From contig WBMQ01000007.1 of NCBI GenBank assembly GCA_016630905.1, forward strand, positions 1,302,001 to 1,366,000: 64,000 nt of DNA, read 5' to 3'. The notes below the pieces were generated by a model that saw only the letters and a list, made by a program, of their open reading frames with translations, was not told where the DNA came from and did no database searches. This stretch comes from Capillidium heterosporum (lineage: Eukaryota > Entomophthoromycota > Entomophthoromycetes > Entomophthorales > Capillidiaceae). The translations under genes and the position numbers were made by a program. Below are positions 1-10,902 of this stretch, one piece after another (positions within the stretch are counted from its first letter, which is position 1; each line of letters begins with the position of its first letter).

Positions 1-2807
1 GTAGCTGTCTCTCATTCCAATAATCCTGCTGGAATTTCAGTATTGACTCCACCTGGTGGTAACCAGTCTGATAGATCGGCTCATTGTCATCATCAACTTC
101 CTGTGGTTCGAATTGATTCTGGTCATAAATCTGAGTTAGGGTCTCGATAAAGTACTGCCTTGTAAATAACCCTCGAACCATAGCTTGAAGTTTACGAATC
201 TGCCATTCGTAATAGTGCAATTCATCCAAAGCGAGGGTCCACTTTCTCTGGACTAGAACTCTTCGACTCAATGCCTGGAATCGATATAGGTGGTCAAAGA
301 AGCCGTCGGCTTGAGCTCGAGCCTCAATCAGCTTAGGGACGAAGCTTTGGGTCGCCAGGAATCTCCTAGTTAGAGCCTGGAACTGGACAAGGGCACTGAG
401 GTCCAGTTGTTCGATCCCGGATCTAAAGTCAAGTATGGGTTCTTCGGTATGGATGCGAGCAAGACATCCTCTAGCCAAAGCCTGTAAGCCTTCGATTTGA
501 GATCTACGTCGGCTCAAGCTCTTTTTGAGTTTGCGATATCTCTTACGTTGCTGGACACCGCGAACGTAACTCTGAGCCATTATTACAAAAGGCTCGTAGT
601 TGGACCACATGAACTGGTAACCCCCATCGTTGTCGTCCTCATCTTCGTAGTCGGTCTGTCGTTGATGTACCGATCTATCGTCGATGGAATCCTTGAGTAA
701 ACGCTTGAAGTTAGACTCGTTGCTGACGTTCTCGATTCTATCCATCAGGTAGCTGGCCTCCATTTCCAATTTACTCCCGTAGCTCCAATCAGGGTTTTCA
801 TCCAGCGTAATCATCTTTGTTCAACTCCACATCATCAGGTGCCTCAAATAGCTTCTTCAAGTTGTTATCGCTGGTTTGGGAGGCCGAATCCTTATAAGTA
901 ACGTTCGAACGTCTTTCAAGTTGCTTCTCAAATTCCAACTTGAGATCGGCGTTGGGTATAGGCAAGTCTAATAGCTTAGGCAGTCGATCCATATTGGGGC
1001 TTGTTTCGGGTGAGGCAGTTGCTGTCGACAGACTATTAAGGTTGGAATTCTTTAGGTTCAAGGATTTGGACAAGCGATCATAATGAGAATGATTGGAAGT
1101 AGTAGCACTTGAGCTTAAGGAAGGAATCGAACTGATACGGGAAACACTTTTGGATCGGCTCATCAGGTAGCTAGTAAGTTCAGGTAGCAGTGTTCGATTC
1201 TCCTTATGACTGAGGATCGATAACTGACGCCTTGCTTGGGTTCTCGCTTAGGTTCTGCGTTGATGTCGATAGCTCAGTCAACGTGGATTTGGTCTTGATG
1301 GAGCTGATCCTGCTATCAGGTTAAACTGTTCAGTTTCATGCGATTGGTGAAATAGTTGAACGGTTTTTTAGCTTGTTGGGTTGATGGAATCGATTCTTCA
1401 GCCTTGCTCATATGAATTATTTTACGTCTACTGATGCTCTTCTTCTTGGAAACCCTATAGCTGGCGGTGGCTAACTTAGGGCTATCCATTTCGATCTCTC
1501 GGCTCTGATTGCTGTAGGTGACATGGCTCAGTTGGTGTACTCGATCCTTAGATCCTCTTCCCGTCGAGTTGGATTTTGTTGAATTTCTACCCGATGACAG
1601 CTTGGATTCGTTGATTGGGTTGAAATGTTGTTCCAACGGGCTGATGCTCAACTCAGGCTTGAAAGTGACATCGGTGAATCCATTCTTAATCATGTTGATA
1701 GCCGAGTTTGTTGTCAAGGTAGCTACATGGGAGGGGATCATCTTGATCATCTGCTTCGTGATGCTTTTTTTCAATGAGCGTTTTGAGGTTGATGAGCTAG
1801 CTGACTTGCTGGTTCCAAACCCCTTGCGGGATCGCTTGGAAGAGTCAATAATACGAATTGAAGCCGTACCCTCCATAGCCCGGTTCAAGTCACTCCCTAC
1901 ATTCAGAAAGGCGGGAAAGGTGAACCCGGTAATATCAAGCTCCTTCTTGGTGGAGACCAGTTGATCATCTTGATGGTAAAATTAGCTTAAATTCCCTTAC
2001 AAAAATTACCGGTAAAGTCTAGGTATCCGACCAGATCTTGAATACTGGGTGCCAATCCCTTCTTCGACAATAGATGACTACACCCGACATTAAAGTTTAA
2101 ATAGCATAAGATAAAGTTTACCTGAGAGCATGTATGCAGTAGATGACTTTTGGAATACTTTTTCTTGAGTATAGATCAGTTAACTCGAACAAGAAAATCT
2201 AAAAGATGTGGTATAAATATAAAGCTAAAGAGTAAAAATATACCTGAGGTAACCCAATCTTCTTTATAGCCTCTAAAAAAGCATTGATATTGTCAGAATG
2301 TCTAAACTGTAGCTTCTCGCCCTTGAAAATCTTCTTGACTACGTCGGGTTGAAATTGCTTTGCCAGCTTTGCCAGATAAATACCATTCTGCAAACTTTGA
2401 CCCAAATTATCCAAAGGTCCAATATCCTCCTTCAGACAAGTCTCCAGCCAAAACTTGGCTTCCGATAGATGGCACAGGTACTCGTAAGCTTGTAGATGCG
2501 ACCTTTCAATCTCCATCCAATTCTTCTTGTAGCTTCGTGTATCATAAGTCAGATTTTCCTTTTTGTTGGCGGTTTCGCTTATACTTTTCGTAAAGTTGGA
2601 TTTCAGAGTTAGCATCTTTAGAGACTTTATAGAATTGAAGTTGCTGATCGTGGAGTCCGTTTTAATGTTGGACAGCGTATGTTTTTGAAGTCGAAGGCGC
2701 CCTAATAATCCGACCACACTGGACTCTTCTCCACTTGCTATTTGTTGAGAGTCGGATAATGACATTGTGATGCTACTAGGTATATGCTGTGAATCAGTTA
2801 ATGTCAT
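1..2807 (-). CDS. IQG1: IQGAP-family cytokinesis scaffold (IQG1/Rng2-like), 5' part, cut by window edge
   Basis: IQGAP proteins bind actin through a calponin-homology (CH) domain and calmodulin or myosin light chains through IQ motifs, and organise the contractile ring. Exons are 2244-2807, 2122-2198, 2010-2077 and 1968 to the left edge, joined by introns of 45, 44 and 41 nt. The start at 2807 precedes a serine-rich leader. The CH domain follows, with 'AYEYLCHLSEAKFWLETCL', 'FRHSDNINAFLEAIKKIGLP' and, after splicing, 'SIPKVIYCIHALSHLL'. A basic serine-rich linker comes next, then degenerate IQ repeats between about 70 and 600 such as 'LQALARGCLARI', 'FQALTRRFLATQ', 'FQALSRRVLVQRK' and 'LQAMVRGLFTRQ'. 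The Ras-GAP-related domain and C-terminus lie beyond the edge. The last visible exon needs three +1 frame changes, near 1318, 1213-1240 and 800-812. Family identity is secure from the CH plus IQ order; the linker reading is provisional. Confidence 0.88.
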
Positions 2808-3992
2808 TTTCGATATTATGCTTGTAAGGTTAAAAAGGTAATAAATAATGCTGGTGTTAGTATGCTGGTATGTATGCGTGTAAATGCTGCTTTCGATAGT
2901 TGGTATAGAAATCAGTTCATCTAAATATATGCCTAAATTTTGAAAATGAATCTATCACTTCTAAATGTATCTTGCTGTAAGTTCAACCGGTACTATAAAA
3001 ATTACAAAGTATAAATAGAATTTACTCTCAATGCTACAGCAACACTTTATTGAACCCTGAAATGTAAATAATATCCAGGACCTAAAACCCTTTCCAAAGT
3101 TGGAGGTTTAGCAGCAGCTTTACCAACGGTCGTCGAAAGTTTGGGTAAATTGGGCTAACCTAAGCTTGAAAAGATGGATTCAAATCAATAAACAACCTGG
3201 GGTCGTAATTAAGCTGATGTTTGGTAGCGAATTCTTTGGAAAGCTCATGGGCCAATCAAATTTGGAGTAAAGAGAGTTGTATTGTAAACTTTAGTCAAGG
3301 TAATGGGACTGTTGAAGAGGTGTAGAAGCCAAAAAGGATGTTGAAATAAACTATCGAAAGTTAGATAGAAGCATATGCTAAAGCTGCTATATATTATTAA
3401 AAGTGGAAATGCTTCAGATTCGAATGGTTTATATAAAATTCAAGTGCATCAAAAGAAACTCCATCTTGATTTAAAATTAAAGGAGAAATACTTGATATAC
3501 TCACACCAACAAGCCTCCCAACGGTGGTTTTCTTCTTACATCCCTAATGATTAATAGGTTCAAAAGCTACAGCATCTCCCATTTCAATAGTAAAGCACTC
3601 AGAAATAGGCTTATTATCTAAAAGGAATCGTTATAAACTGAGCGAATATCGCATATTAAAATGTACTACTGTTACTCGTTACAATCAAAGTTGAATCATA
3701 TCAAGCTTATACAATTGATGAAGTTATAGCATTAGGATATATTAAAAATAATACACTAAACAGACACGTCTATTATAAAGTCGTCAAAATATAAATAGCG
3801 TTTATAACTCGACAGGTGTAGTAGAGAACATATGTAAAGTTTATTTAGTCGCGGTTCGATCCAGCAAAAATCCACTCAACATTCCAGATCTCCAACCAAT
3901 ATTTTGCAAAATTTAACTTATTCTCGAAAAAATTTTGACAAAGTTTTGGCTACCACATTTTTCAAGAGTTGAACTTCTTTATCAAAGTCAAA
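2808..3992. other. Intergenic between IQGAP and SRP40 (head-to-head)
   Basis: This 1.2-kb AT-rich stretch separates two divergent genes and must contain both promoters. Two short open stretches near 3075-3150 and 3165-3270 (one reading 'VVIKLMFGSEFFGKLM') look faintly coding but have no start and no recognised relative. A T-arm-like GGTTCGATCC at 3853 has no matching tRNA body. I see no other feature. Confidence 0.5.
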
Positions 3993-6240
3993 ATGCCAGG
4001 AACCAGTAGCGACAGCGTTAGTTCACCTCAATTCATAAGTCTTATGCACGACTACTTAATCGAGAATGGTCTTGCCAAAACTGCTAAAGCTTTGAAGAAC
4101 GAGGCCGGCGAAGTATGTGCTTATATAAATTTTTACTTACATTGTCTAGAAAATCGTAACCAACATATCGTCGGAGGCTAAGGATTGTTTCAACAACTTT
4201 AGGTAACTATTAGAAAATTCAATTTTAGGTATGATGTTAATTTGCTTTTAATAGAAAGGAGCTTAAAGATATGAAAAGTGAAAGTAGGTTACATTTTGAC
4301 AAGACTGTTTTTAATAAAATGATAGGTAACCCAACTGAAAGTAGTTCAAATTCGAGCAGCGATGAATCTTCTGACAGTTCAAGTAGCGAAAGTTCAGATT
4401 CAGATGAAGATTCGTCAGACTCAAGCAAAGATGAACCCGAAGCCAAGAAAGCTGACAAAGGTAATTGGCTTTAGTGTAAATGAATTAACAAAAGTAAATA
4501 GAAAGCTCATCTGAAGAATCTGATTCAAGCTCTTCCGAAAGCGAATCTGAAAAGAGCTCCAGCGACTCAGACTCAAGCTCTGATAGCGATTCTTCGGACG
4601 ACGAAGAGGAGGAACCCGTCAAAGCCCAGGAGGTAAAGGAGTCAACTGAAGAATCTAGCTCAGATTCCGAAAGTGATGAAGAATCGTCCAAGTCAAGCTC
4701 CTCAGACAGTGACAGCGACTCCTCCGATGATGAAGAAGAGATGAAGGAAAAGAAATCTGAATCAGACAAGGACAGTGAGAGTTCTAATTCGGATGATAGT
4801 GACAGTGACAGCGACTCTGAGGATGAAAAGTCAGAAGAAGCCAAGCCAGCTTCCGATAAGGAAAGTGAAAGTGAATCTTCCGATAGCGATTCCTCAAGCA
4901 GCGATAGTGATTCCGACTCGGATTCCGAAGATGCTAAGCCTGAAGAAGTAAAGGCTGCCGAATCCTCCTCTGATAGCGACTCCGAATCTTCAAAATCCAG
5001 CTCATCAGACAGTGAAAGTGACTCCAGTTCCGATGAAGAAGAATCGAAAGATGAGAAGGTTACCGAATCGTCTTCCGAAAGTGAAAGTGAATCCAGTTCC
5101 GAGGACAAAGAAGAGGAAAAGGCTAGCGAAGAAAAGTCTACCGAGTCATCGGACGACAGTGATTCTTCCGATTCTAGCTCCTCGAGTAGTGATAGTGACA
5201 GTGATTCAGATGATGAGTCCAGTAAGCCCACCCCAATGGAAGTCGAAGAGGATAAAGAAAGTTCCGATTCCGGCTCAAGTTCATCCGATAGTGATAGTGA
5301 TAGTGACAGTGACTCCGATGATAAGCCTAGTGAACCCACTCCAATGGAGGTTGAAGAAGAAGCTTCTAGCTCCGACTCCAGCTCATCCAGCAGTGGCAGT
5401 GATTCGGACGACGAGGCTAGTGAAGCCACTCCGACAAAGGTTGAAGAGAGCAAAGAAAGTTCAGACTCCGGCTCGAGCTCTGATGCTGAAAGCAGCAGTG
5501 ACGACTCTGAATCGTCCTCTGATAGCGAAAGTGAATCAGACTCTGAATCCAGTGAAGAAGACAAGAAAGGTGTAGCCAAATCTGATGAAGAAAGCTCATC
5601 GGATGAAAGCTCCAGCTCCAGTGGCTCAGATTCATCGGAGAGTGACGATTCCTTGGATAGTTCCGATGAAGAAGATGTTGATTCCAACTCCACCAAAGAA
5701 AGTACTACTTCAGGTAATTTTTTGATTTTGTGATGATATGTTGATTTTATAGTAGAATCCTCTTCCAAGGTAGAGGAAACTAAAGTCCAGCTGCCTGCCA
5801 AAAGGTAATTTTGAACGAAAATTTGAAGTTGAAATTCTAATTTTGTTGTTTTAGTGCTGGAAATGTAGGAAATGGTGCCAAGCCCAAAAATTCGACCAAT
5901 GGAGCGGTAAGTTTATCTCGTTGAATTATTTTTAGCTAATTTTGATTTTGTAGGAAAAGGTCCGCTTCTCTAGAATCCGTGATGAGGATGTCGAGTACCT
6001 TGATCCCCGCCTCACTAACAACACCTTCACCGCCAAGGTAAAAATTTCAACTCATCATAGTTTGATTAACTTTTCAATTTGTAGGGTGGAGCTATCGGTT
6101 CCTACGGTGAAAAGGCCCATAGGGACTTGATTGTGACTAGAGGCAAGGGTTTTACCAAGGAGAAGAACAAGAAGAAGAAGGGATCCTACCGTGGTGGAGT
6201 TATTGATTTCGCTTCTCACTCCATCAAGTTCCAGGATTAA
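3993..6240 (+). CDS. SRP40: SRP40 / Nopp140 (NOLC1) nucleolar phosphoprotein
   Basis: Nopp140 proteins are nucleolar and Cajal-body chaperones of H/ACA and C/D snoRNPs and are heavily phosphorylated by CK2. Eight exons (3993-4112, 4150-4202, 4255-4460, 4502-5713, 5753-5804, 5855-5906, 5954-6037, 6085-6240) give 644 aa. The N-terminus has a LisH motif ('[17 protein letters not shown]'). The centre, about 400 aa mostly within one exon, is a run of Ser/Asp/Glu clusters broken by short Lys/Pro spacers, ideal CK2 substrate. The C-terminus is the diagnostic SRP40 domain with '[20 protein letters not shown]' and '[10 protein letters not shown]'. The ATG at 3993 is the first one compatible with the LisH motif. 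The serine codons used make the opposite strand open for more than 400 codons, which is an artefact. No frame problem is seen. Confidence 0.93.
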
Positions 6241-6663
6241 TTTGGTGCATTTAATTTGTTGTAGACCTGTGCCTTCCCTTTTCCTTAATAGACGATACAT
6301 TTTGATTTGAGCTGAAGTTTGGAGATGATAGATAAGTTGTTGATAGATAATTTCGACTTGATGGAACTACTTTTGACTATTAAATTATAAATTTCTAAGT
6401 TGGCTTGGTGGGATTTTTTAATGTTTTAGCTTGTAGTCTAATATACTTTATAAGTTCCGTCAATGTTATTAGGGATGTATATATTAAATGCTAAGCTTAT
6501 GCCAATATAATTTCGGATTTAGTTGAATTTAATTTAAGTTTCTAGTGGCTACCTCAAATAAACTCTTGGAAACACATATGAAATGTTGACAGCACCATGA
6601 GTAATGAAATATAGCTTATGTAATAATAGGGATATGCTTTTATGATTTGATAGATCAACCCAA
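6241..6663. other. Intergenic, convergent 3' ends of SRP40 and lipase A
   Basis: This AT-rich stretch lies between two convergent genes. It should hold both polyadenylation regions. I see no gene, repeat or other structure. Confidence 0.5.
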
Positions 6664-7692
6664 CTACCAAATTTGGCTCTGGCACGCCCTAGTCCCAAAC
6701 TTGAACTCCCAAGCATAGTAGTGATCTGTTACGTTGGAGATTGGGCCTGAGGATAAATTACATACAGGATCCTCCAGGTACTTTAAGCTACAGATAGTGG
6801 TTCTACCTTCCTTCAGATGGATTTCCCTCTGGAAATGGTAGTACAATACAATGGGGGGTAGATGGGGTACCGGATCCTTATTGTTGACAACTCTTACAAT
6901 TGGGTTGGTCAAACTGTTGAACCAATTTGCTAAATCTCGATTACCGACCCTAGGTGGTGCGTAGGTAATCAGTTTAAGCTGATTGGGTTTTAAGTTAGGG
7001 AACTCTTGCAAAATGTAGATAAAGGCAATGGCGGCTACCGAACCTCCCATCGAATGCCCTGTTAGTATGATAGAATAGTTTGAGTAGATAGGCTGAGATA
7101 ATAGAGTGTTTAACACGTTCATAAACTGATATTTCAACCCATCGGTAATTTGCTTGAACCCTTGGTGAACTAGAGCTTTGGGGATGCCTGGCATGGGAAC
7201 TTGTATAGTTTTGAAATTGGAGATCCAGTTTCTTATGTTGAAGGCGCCTCGAAAGCTGATGACAATCTCTTTGTCAACTTTGTTCAAGGCTACTAGGCCA
7301 AAGGTCTGCAGGTTTTCGTCGTTGAGTAGCTTTATTAATTTAACGTTAGGACTGAGTCGCTTACAATGCGTGCAGGTCCAACTTTCCAACTCGGTCTTGG
7401 AGCAGTAGCTGGCCCCGGCTAGTAGGGCATACTTTCGGGCTGAAATGATGCTGGCGACTATCGAGCTATATTTTGGGTTTTGTACCAATGTTTGAAACTC
7501 GGATTGGCTGCTGTAAGCCACTCGACCCGGGTACTCAGCTCGGGCTGAGTTGGTCGTCAAAGTGTTGAAATTGAGAGCTGGGTTTAATATTAATTGAAGA
7601 TCCGGTTTCTGGGAAGTTTGTTCCTGCTTGTAGGTTGTCAAGGGTGCCGGGAGGATCCATAGTAAGCAAATTGAAATGTAAAGAAATTTCAT
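6664..7692 (-). CDS. Secreted class-3 lipase, copy A
   Basis: This is a triacylglycerol lipase of the fungal class-3 (Rhizomucor-type) alpha/beta-hydrolase family, expected to act outside the cell. The single exon encodes 342 aa. A hydrophobic signal peptide fills about residues 1-20 ('MKFLYISICLLWILPAPLTT'). The nucleophile elbow is 'GHSMGGSVAAIAF', the catalytic Asp is in 'NNKDPVPHLPP' and the His is in 'NVTDHYYAWEF' close to the C-terminus. Cysteines near 'SWTCTHCKRL' resemble the disulfides of this family. A second copy (8432-9463) lies directly upstream in the same direction with about 1.77 kb between equivalent positions, so the pair arose by tandem duplication that also copied upstream sequence. 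Substrate preference cannot be told from sequence. Confidence 0.9.
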   Translation of the reverse strand: MKFLYISICLLWILPAPLTTYKQEQTSQKPDLQLILNPALNFNTLTTNSARAEYPGRVAYSSQSEFQTLVQNPKYSSIVASIISARKYALLAGASYCSKTELESWTCTHCKRLSPNVKLIKLLNDENLQTFGLVALNKVDKEIVISFRGAFNIRNWISNFKTIQVPMPGIPKALVHQGFKQITDGLKYQFMNVLNTLLSQPIYSNYSIILTGHSMGGSVAAIAFIYILQEFPNLKPNQLKLITYAPPRVGNRDLANWFNSLTNPIVRVVNNKDPVPHLPPIVLYYHFQREIHLKEGRTTICSLKYLEDPVCNLSSGPISNVTDHYYAWEFKFGTRACQSQIW

Positions 7693-8431
7693 ATCAAATA
7701 AATGATGTAGAATGAACCGGCTTCTCGATATTGTTAATATATAGTCGATTTTATTATACTTCTAACACTTTCCTGTAAAATGATAAGAAACATAACTGTA
7801 TTTATCGATGTATTGAGCAGATTTTTCCTTTATTTCTGGATCTGCGAGTAGTAGTTAAAATTTTTGGTGACCATTAAATATTCCCATATTGGGAAATAAA
7901 CCTTGTTTGCATTTTTCAAAGTATTAATGCGCGCTATCTCAAAAATTGGAGCCGGTATGGACGTTGCAATAAACTCACTTAGTACCCTTTGGGATATATA
8001 GTTAATGGCGAATACATTCTTCATAACCGCTTCTCACCATTAATCTGAGACTATGCATGCACTATTACTGTTACTACCCTTTACTTTGAGTGATTGATAT
8101 GAATTGTCAAGATGGTTAGATGATCAACCTTTACAAATGAAAACTTTTCATAACTTGTATATTATAAATTCGAGTGTATAGTATAAAATTGTAAACACTT
8201 TTAGAGTCTTTTAATATATTCAACTTTAGTTATTGAATTGTGCGATAAATTTTAACTATTCTTTTAAAATGTATATTAAGTATCGATAAATGATAAAGTA
8301 TATTTTATTTAATAAGGTGTTTTCTTTGATGCCTGTATCAACAGGTTAATGCCATAATTTGTCTTGTTCCAATGCAAGACCCTATTTCTCGATCCTATAT
8401 ACTCGTAACGGATCGAATAGATATAATCCTA
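7693..8431. other. Spacer between the tandem lipases, including duplicated upstream block
   Basis: The part next to lipase A (7693 to about 8024) is clearly related to the sequence upstream of lipase B (9464-9808), including a short minus-strand open frame that both share. The remainder up to 8431 is AT-rich 3' flank of lipase B. No other gene is seen. Confidence 0.5.
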
Positions 8432-9463
8432 CTACCAAAAACTCAATTTTGGCACCCTCGAGTACCAAATTTGAACTCCCAAGCAGTAGTAGTGATCGTC
8501 CTCGTTGAACATTGGAGCAGCCGACAAGCCGCCATTAGGATCCTCCATGTAATCCAAGCTACAAATGGTAGTCTTGCCTTTCTTGACGTAAATCTCCCGC
8601 TGAAAGTGATAGTACAGTAAAATAGGAGGTAGATGGGGTACCGGATCCCTATTATTGACAACTCTTACAATTGGATTGGCCAATTTGTTGAACCAGTTGG
8701 CTAGATCCCAGTTTCCAACCCTAGGTTGGGAATAGGTGAACAGTTTAAGTTGATCGGAACGTAAATTGGGAAACTGTTGTAAGATGTAGATGAAGGCGAT
8801 GCTAGCTACCGAACCTCCCATTGAATGTCCTGTTACTACGATGTCGTAGTTTGCGTAGATATGCTGGGATAGTAGGTTAGTCAATACCCTGATGAACCCT
8901 GGTTTCAACCCGTCGGTAATCTGTTTGAACCCGACGTGGACCATTGCTTTGGGAATGCCTGGGAAGGGAACCTGTATAGCTTTGAGGTTGGATATCCAGT
9001 TTTTAATGTTAAAGCTTCCTCGGAAGCTGACTACGATCTCTTTGTCTACTTCATTCAAAGTGATCATGCCAAAGGTCTCCAGGTCTGCATCGTTGAGTTG
9101 GCTAATTAGCTTTACGTTGGGACCAAGTCGTCTACAGTGTGTACAGCTCCAGCTTTCTAACTCAGTCTTGGGGCAGTATGCAGCTCCGGCTAATGGGGCG
9201 TATTTTCGAGCTGAAATGATGTTGGCCGTTATAGATCCATACTGTGGGTTTTGAGACAGCGTTTCAAATTCAGATTGGCTACTGTAGGATATGCGGCCTG
9301 CATACTCAGCCCGAGCCTTACTAGTGGTTACTGCGTTGAAGTTAATGGCCTGGCCTACTGTGGATTTTAAGTCTAATTCTTGGAAGGCTTGTTCCTGTGT
9401 AAAGGCCGTTAAGCCTACTGGAAGGATGCATAGGAAGTATATTGAATTGAAATTAAATTTCAT
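8432..9463 (-). CDS. Secreted class-3 lipase, copy B, with shifted C-terminal tail
   Basis: This is the tandem paralogue of copy A, with the same family and role. The 343-codon single exon has a signal peptide (about residues 1-20), the nucleophile elbow 'GHSMGGSVASIAF', an Asp in 'NNRDPVPHLPPI' and a His in 'NEDDHYYCLG'. Directly after this His the frame departs from copy A. Copy A has TACTATGCTTGG and copy B TACTACTGCTTGG. With the extra base ignored, copy B would end 'AWEFKFGTRGCQN' at 8443, matching copy A; as read it ends in an unrelated 17-residue tail at 8432. The catalytic triad is intact either way, so the enzyme may still be active. The shift could be real divergence or a consensus error. 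Confidence 0.88.
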   Translation of the reverse strand: MKFNFNSIYFLCILPVGLTAFTQEQAFQELDLKSTVGQAINFNAVTTSKARAEYAGRISYSSQSEFETLSQNPQYGSITANIISARKYAPLAGAAYCPKTELESWSCTHCRRLGPNVKLISQLNDADLETFGMITLNEVDKEIVVSFRGSFNIKNWISNLKAIQVPFPGIPKAMVHVGFKQITDGLKPGFIRVLTNLLSQHIYANYDIVVTGHSMGGSVASIAFIYILQQFPNLRSDQLKLFTYSQPRVGNWDLANWFNKLANPIVRVVNNRDPVPHLPPILLYYHFQREIYVKKGKTTICSLDYMEDPNGGLSAAPMFNEDDHYYCLGVQIWYSRVPKLSFW

Positions 9464-10902
9464 ATCGAATAGGTGATGTACGTTGAGTTGGATGATCAGT
9501 TACTTCAATTTATAGTCGGTCTAAACGTGCTCCTAACACCTGCTTGTAAAGAGTTGAAACAAGTATGCTTGTACTTTTCGTGCATTATGTAGCGATTTTC
9601 CTTTTTTATTTCCAAGTTTACGGACAATGCAAATATATTTTCGGCAGCGGTGATTAAAAGTTCCCAAATTGGGAGGTTGCCCTTGTTTACAGTTTTTGGG
9701 GCAAAGTTTGATGTGTACCCCTGAAAAAATTGAAGCCGGTACTAACGATGGATTGAACCCACTCAGTATCCACTGTACTATACAGTCAATTACGGGTATA
9801 GTCTCCATAATTATTTTACATGATAAACAGAGACTATACTAAAAACTGCTAAGGCTGTTAGCCCCATATCTCGAACGGTTGGTATGTATTCAACATTTTC
9901 GCATTCGGCATTGAGATGTATTGGCAAGATAGTCAATTTAACTATACTGTATGCCTTATAATATTATAATTCACTATACAATTACGTAAAGTTTATAATC
10001 TATCTAGTATTGAATTATATATCAAGTGTATTCTATAATAAATTAAAAGCCTTGTATCTAATGTTTGCATATCCATCTAACTATAGTTTATGGAAGGTTC
10101 AATTTGAGGCGCAGTATAAAAATCGCAACATAATGCATATATAGCTTTATCTCCAATATATTCAAAGACAAATACAAAAGTTTTCAGCAGTGTACTCATA
10201 TGTCTACAAAATTTTGCAATTAAAAGTAAAGCTGTTTATATTCACACGTTTTTAGACAAGTATAGTTTAACATACAAGGCAAACACTTTGAAGAAGGTTC
10301 ATTTCTTGAAGATACCTCTTCCAGCCTAGATCCAATTTGAAGGCGGTGCCTTCAAGGAACAAAAAGGGCCCTATACTCAGAGGTGTAGTAGGTTCTTGGA
10401 ACCGCAGCCGACTGTCTGAATCATCAACAAAGTCGATGAGGATTTAATAAAGGTTCCAAATTAATATAGTTTATTAATGCATGTATTTAGCATAGGAGTT
10501 GATGGATAAATTAATAACATAGTGCCGATAAACTGATGTTGAATATGAAAGCTACATTCTACCTATATAGTAGTTCGGTGCCTAGACACTAATTTTACTC
10601 ATGATTTGGAAAGGACATTATAACTATTATGTGTTTGTTTATAGACAATGACATCTTTCCCAAAATATGAACAAGTTCCAATGGTAAATTAAATATACTG
10701 TAGATGTAGCAAGACAATTCTCGTCCAAAAATATATTTATATGAACTAGTTTCAACAGAACATTTAAATATAAAACATAAAAGCTTGAAAATCCAACAGC
10801 ACAAATAGAATTTTTTCGATATGATAAGCCATCATAATTTATTGAACCGAAAAGAAATCCAACATCTCAAGAAAACTATCATTCAATTTCAAAACCCAAA
10901 AT
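9464..10902. other. Intergenic upstream of lipase B and downstream of V-ATPase subunit a
   Basis: Positions 9464-9808 are the upstream block shared with the other lipase. The rest is AT-rich, except for a less AT-rich patch at about 10300-10450 that contains an 8-bp perfect hairpin (TTGAAGGC / GCCTTCAA with a GGT loop, near 10336-10355). No protein gene is supported. Confidence 0.45.

Larger units (their letters stand above)
6664..9808 (-). repeat. Diverged tandem duplication containing two lipase genes
   Basis: Unit A is about 6664-8024 and unit B about 8432-9808, with equivalent positions offset by about 1768 at the stop, 1771 at the start and 1784 in the upstream block. Coding regions are strongly similar throughout. 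The upstream blocks are alignable but more diverged, and share an ATG-started minus-strand frame with a conserved '(I/V)PA(P/S)IF' stretch. Confidence 0.8.

Noticed and set aside
795-1325. Three short introns (40-49 nt) to mend the IQGAP frame
   Set aside because: Possible on GT-AG grounds, but donors are unlike the rest of the window, no branch sites are visible, and natural-looking protein would be removed. A +1 shift explains each site more simply.
3850-3865. GGTTCGATCC, tRNA T-arm or B-box-like
   Set aside because: No 5-bp T stem, no acceptor or anticodon arms and no A box at the right distance.
4485-5801. A 438-codon open frame on the minus strand opposite SRP40
   Set aside because: It is the mirror of serine/aspartate/glutamate codons in SRP40, gives a meaningless Ser/Leu/Glu protein, and crosses introns of the real gene.
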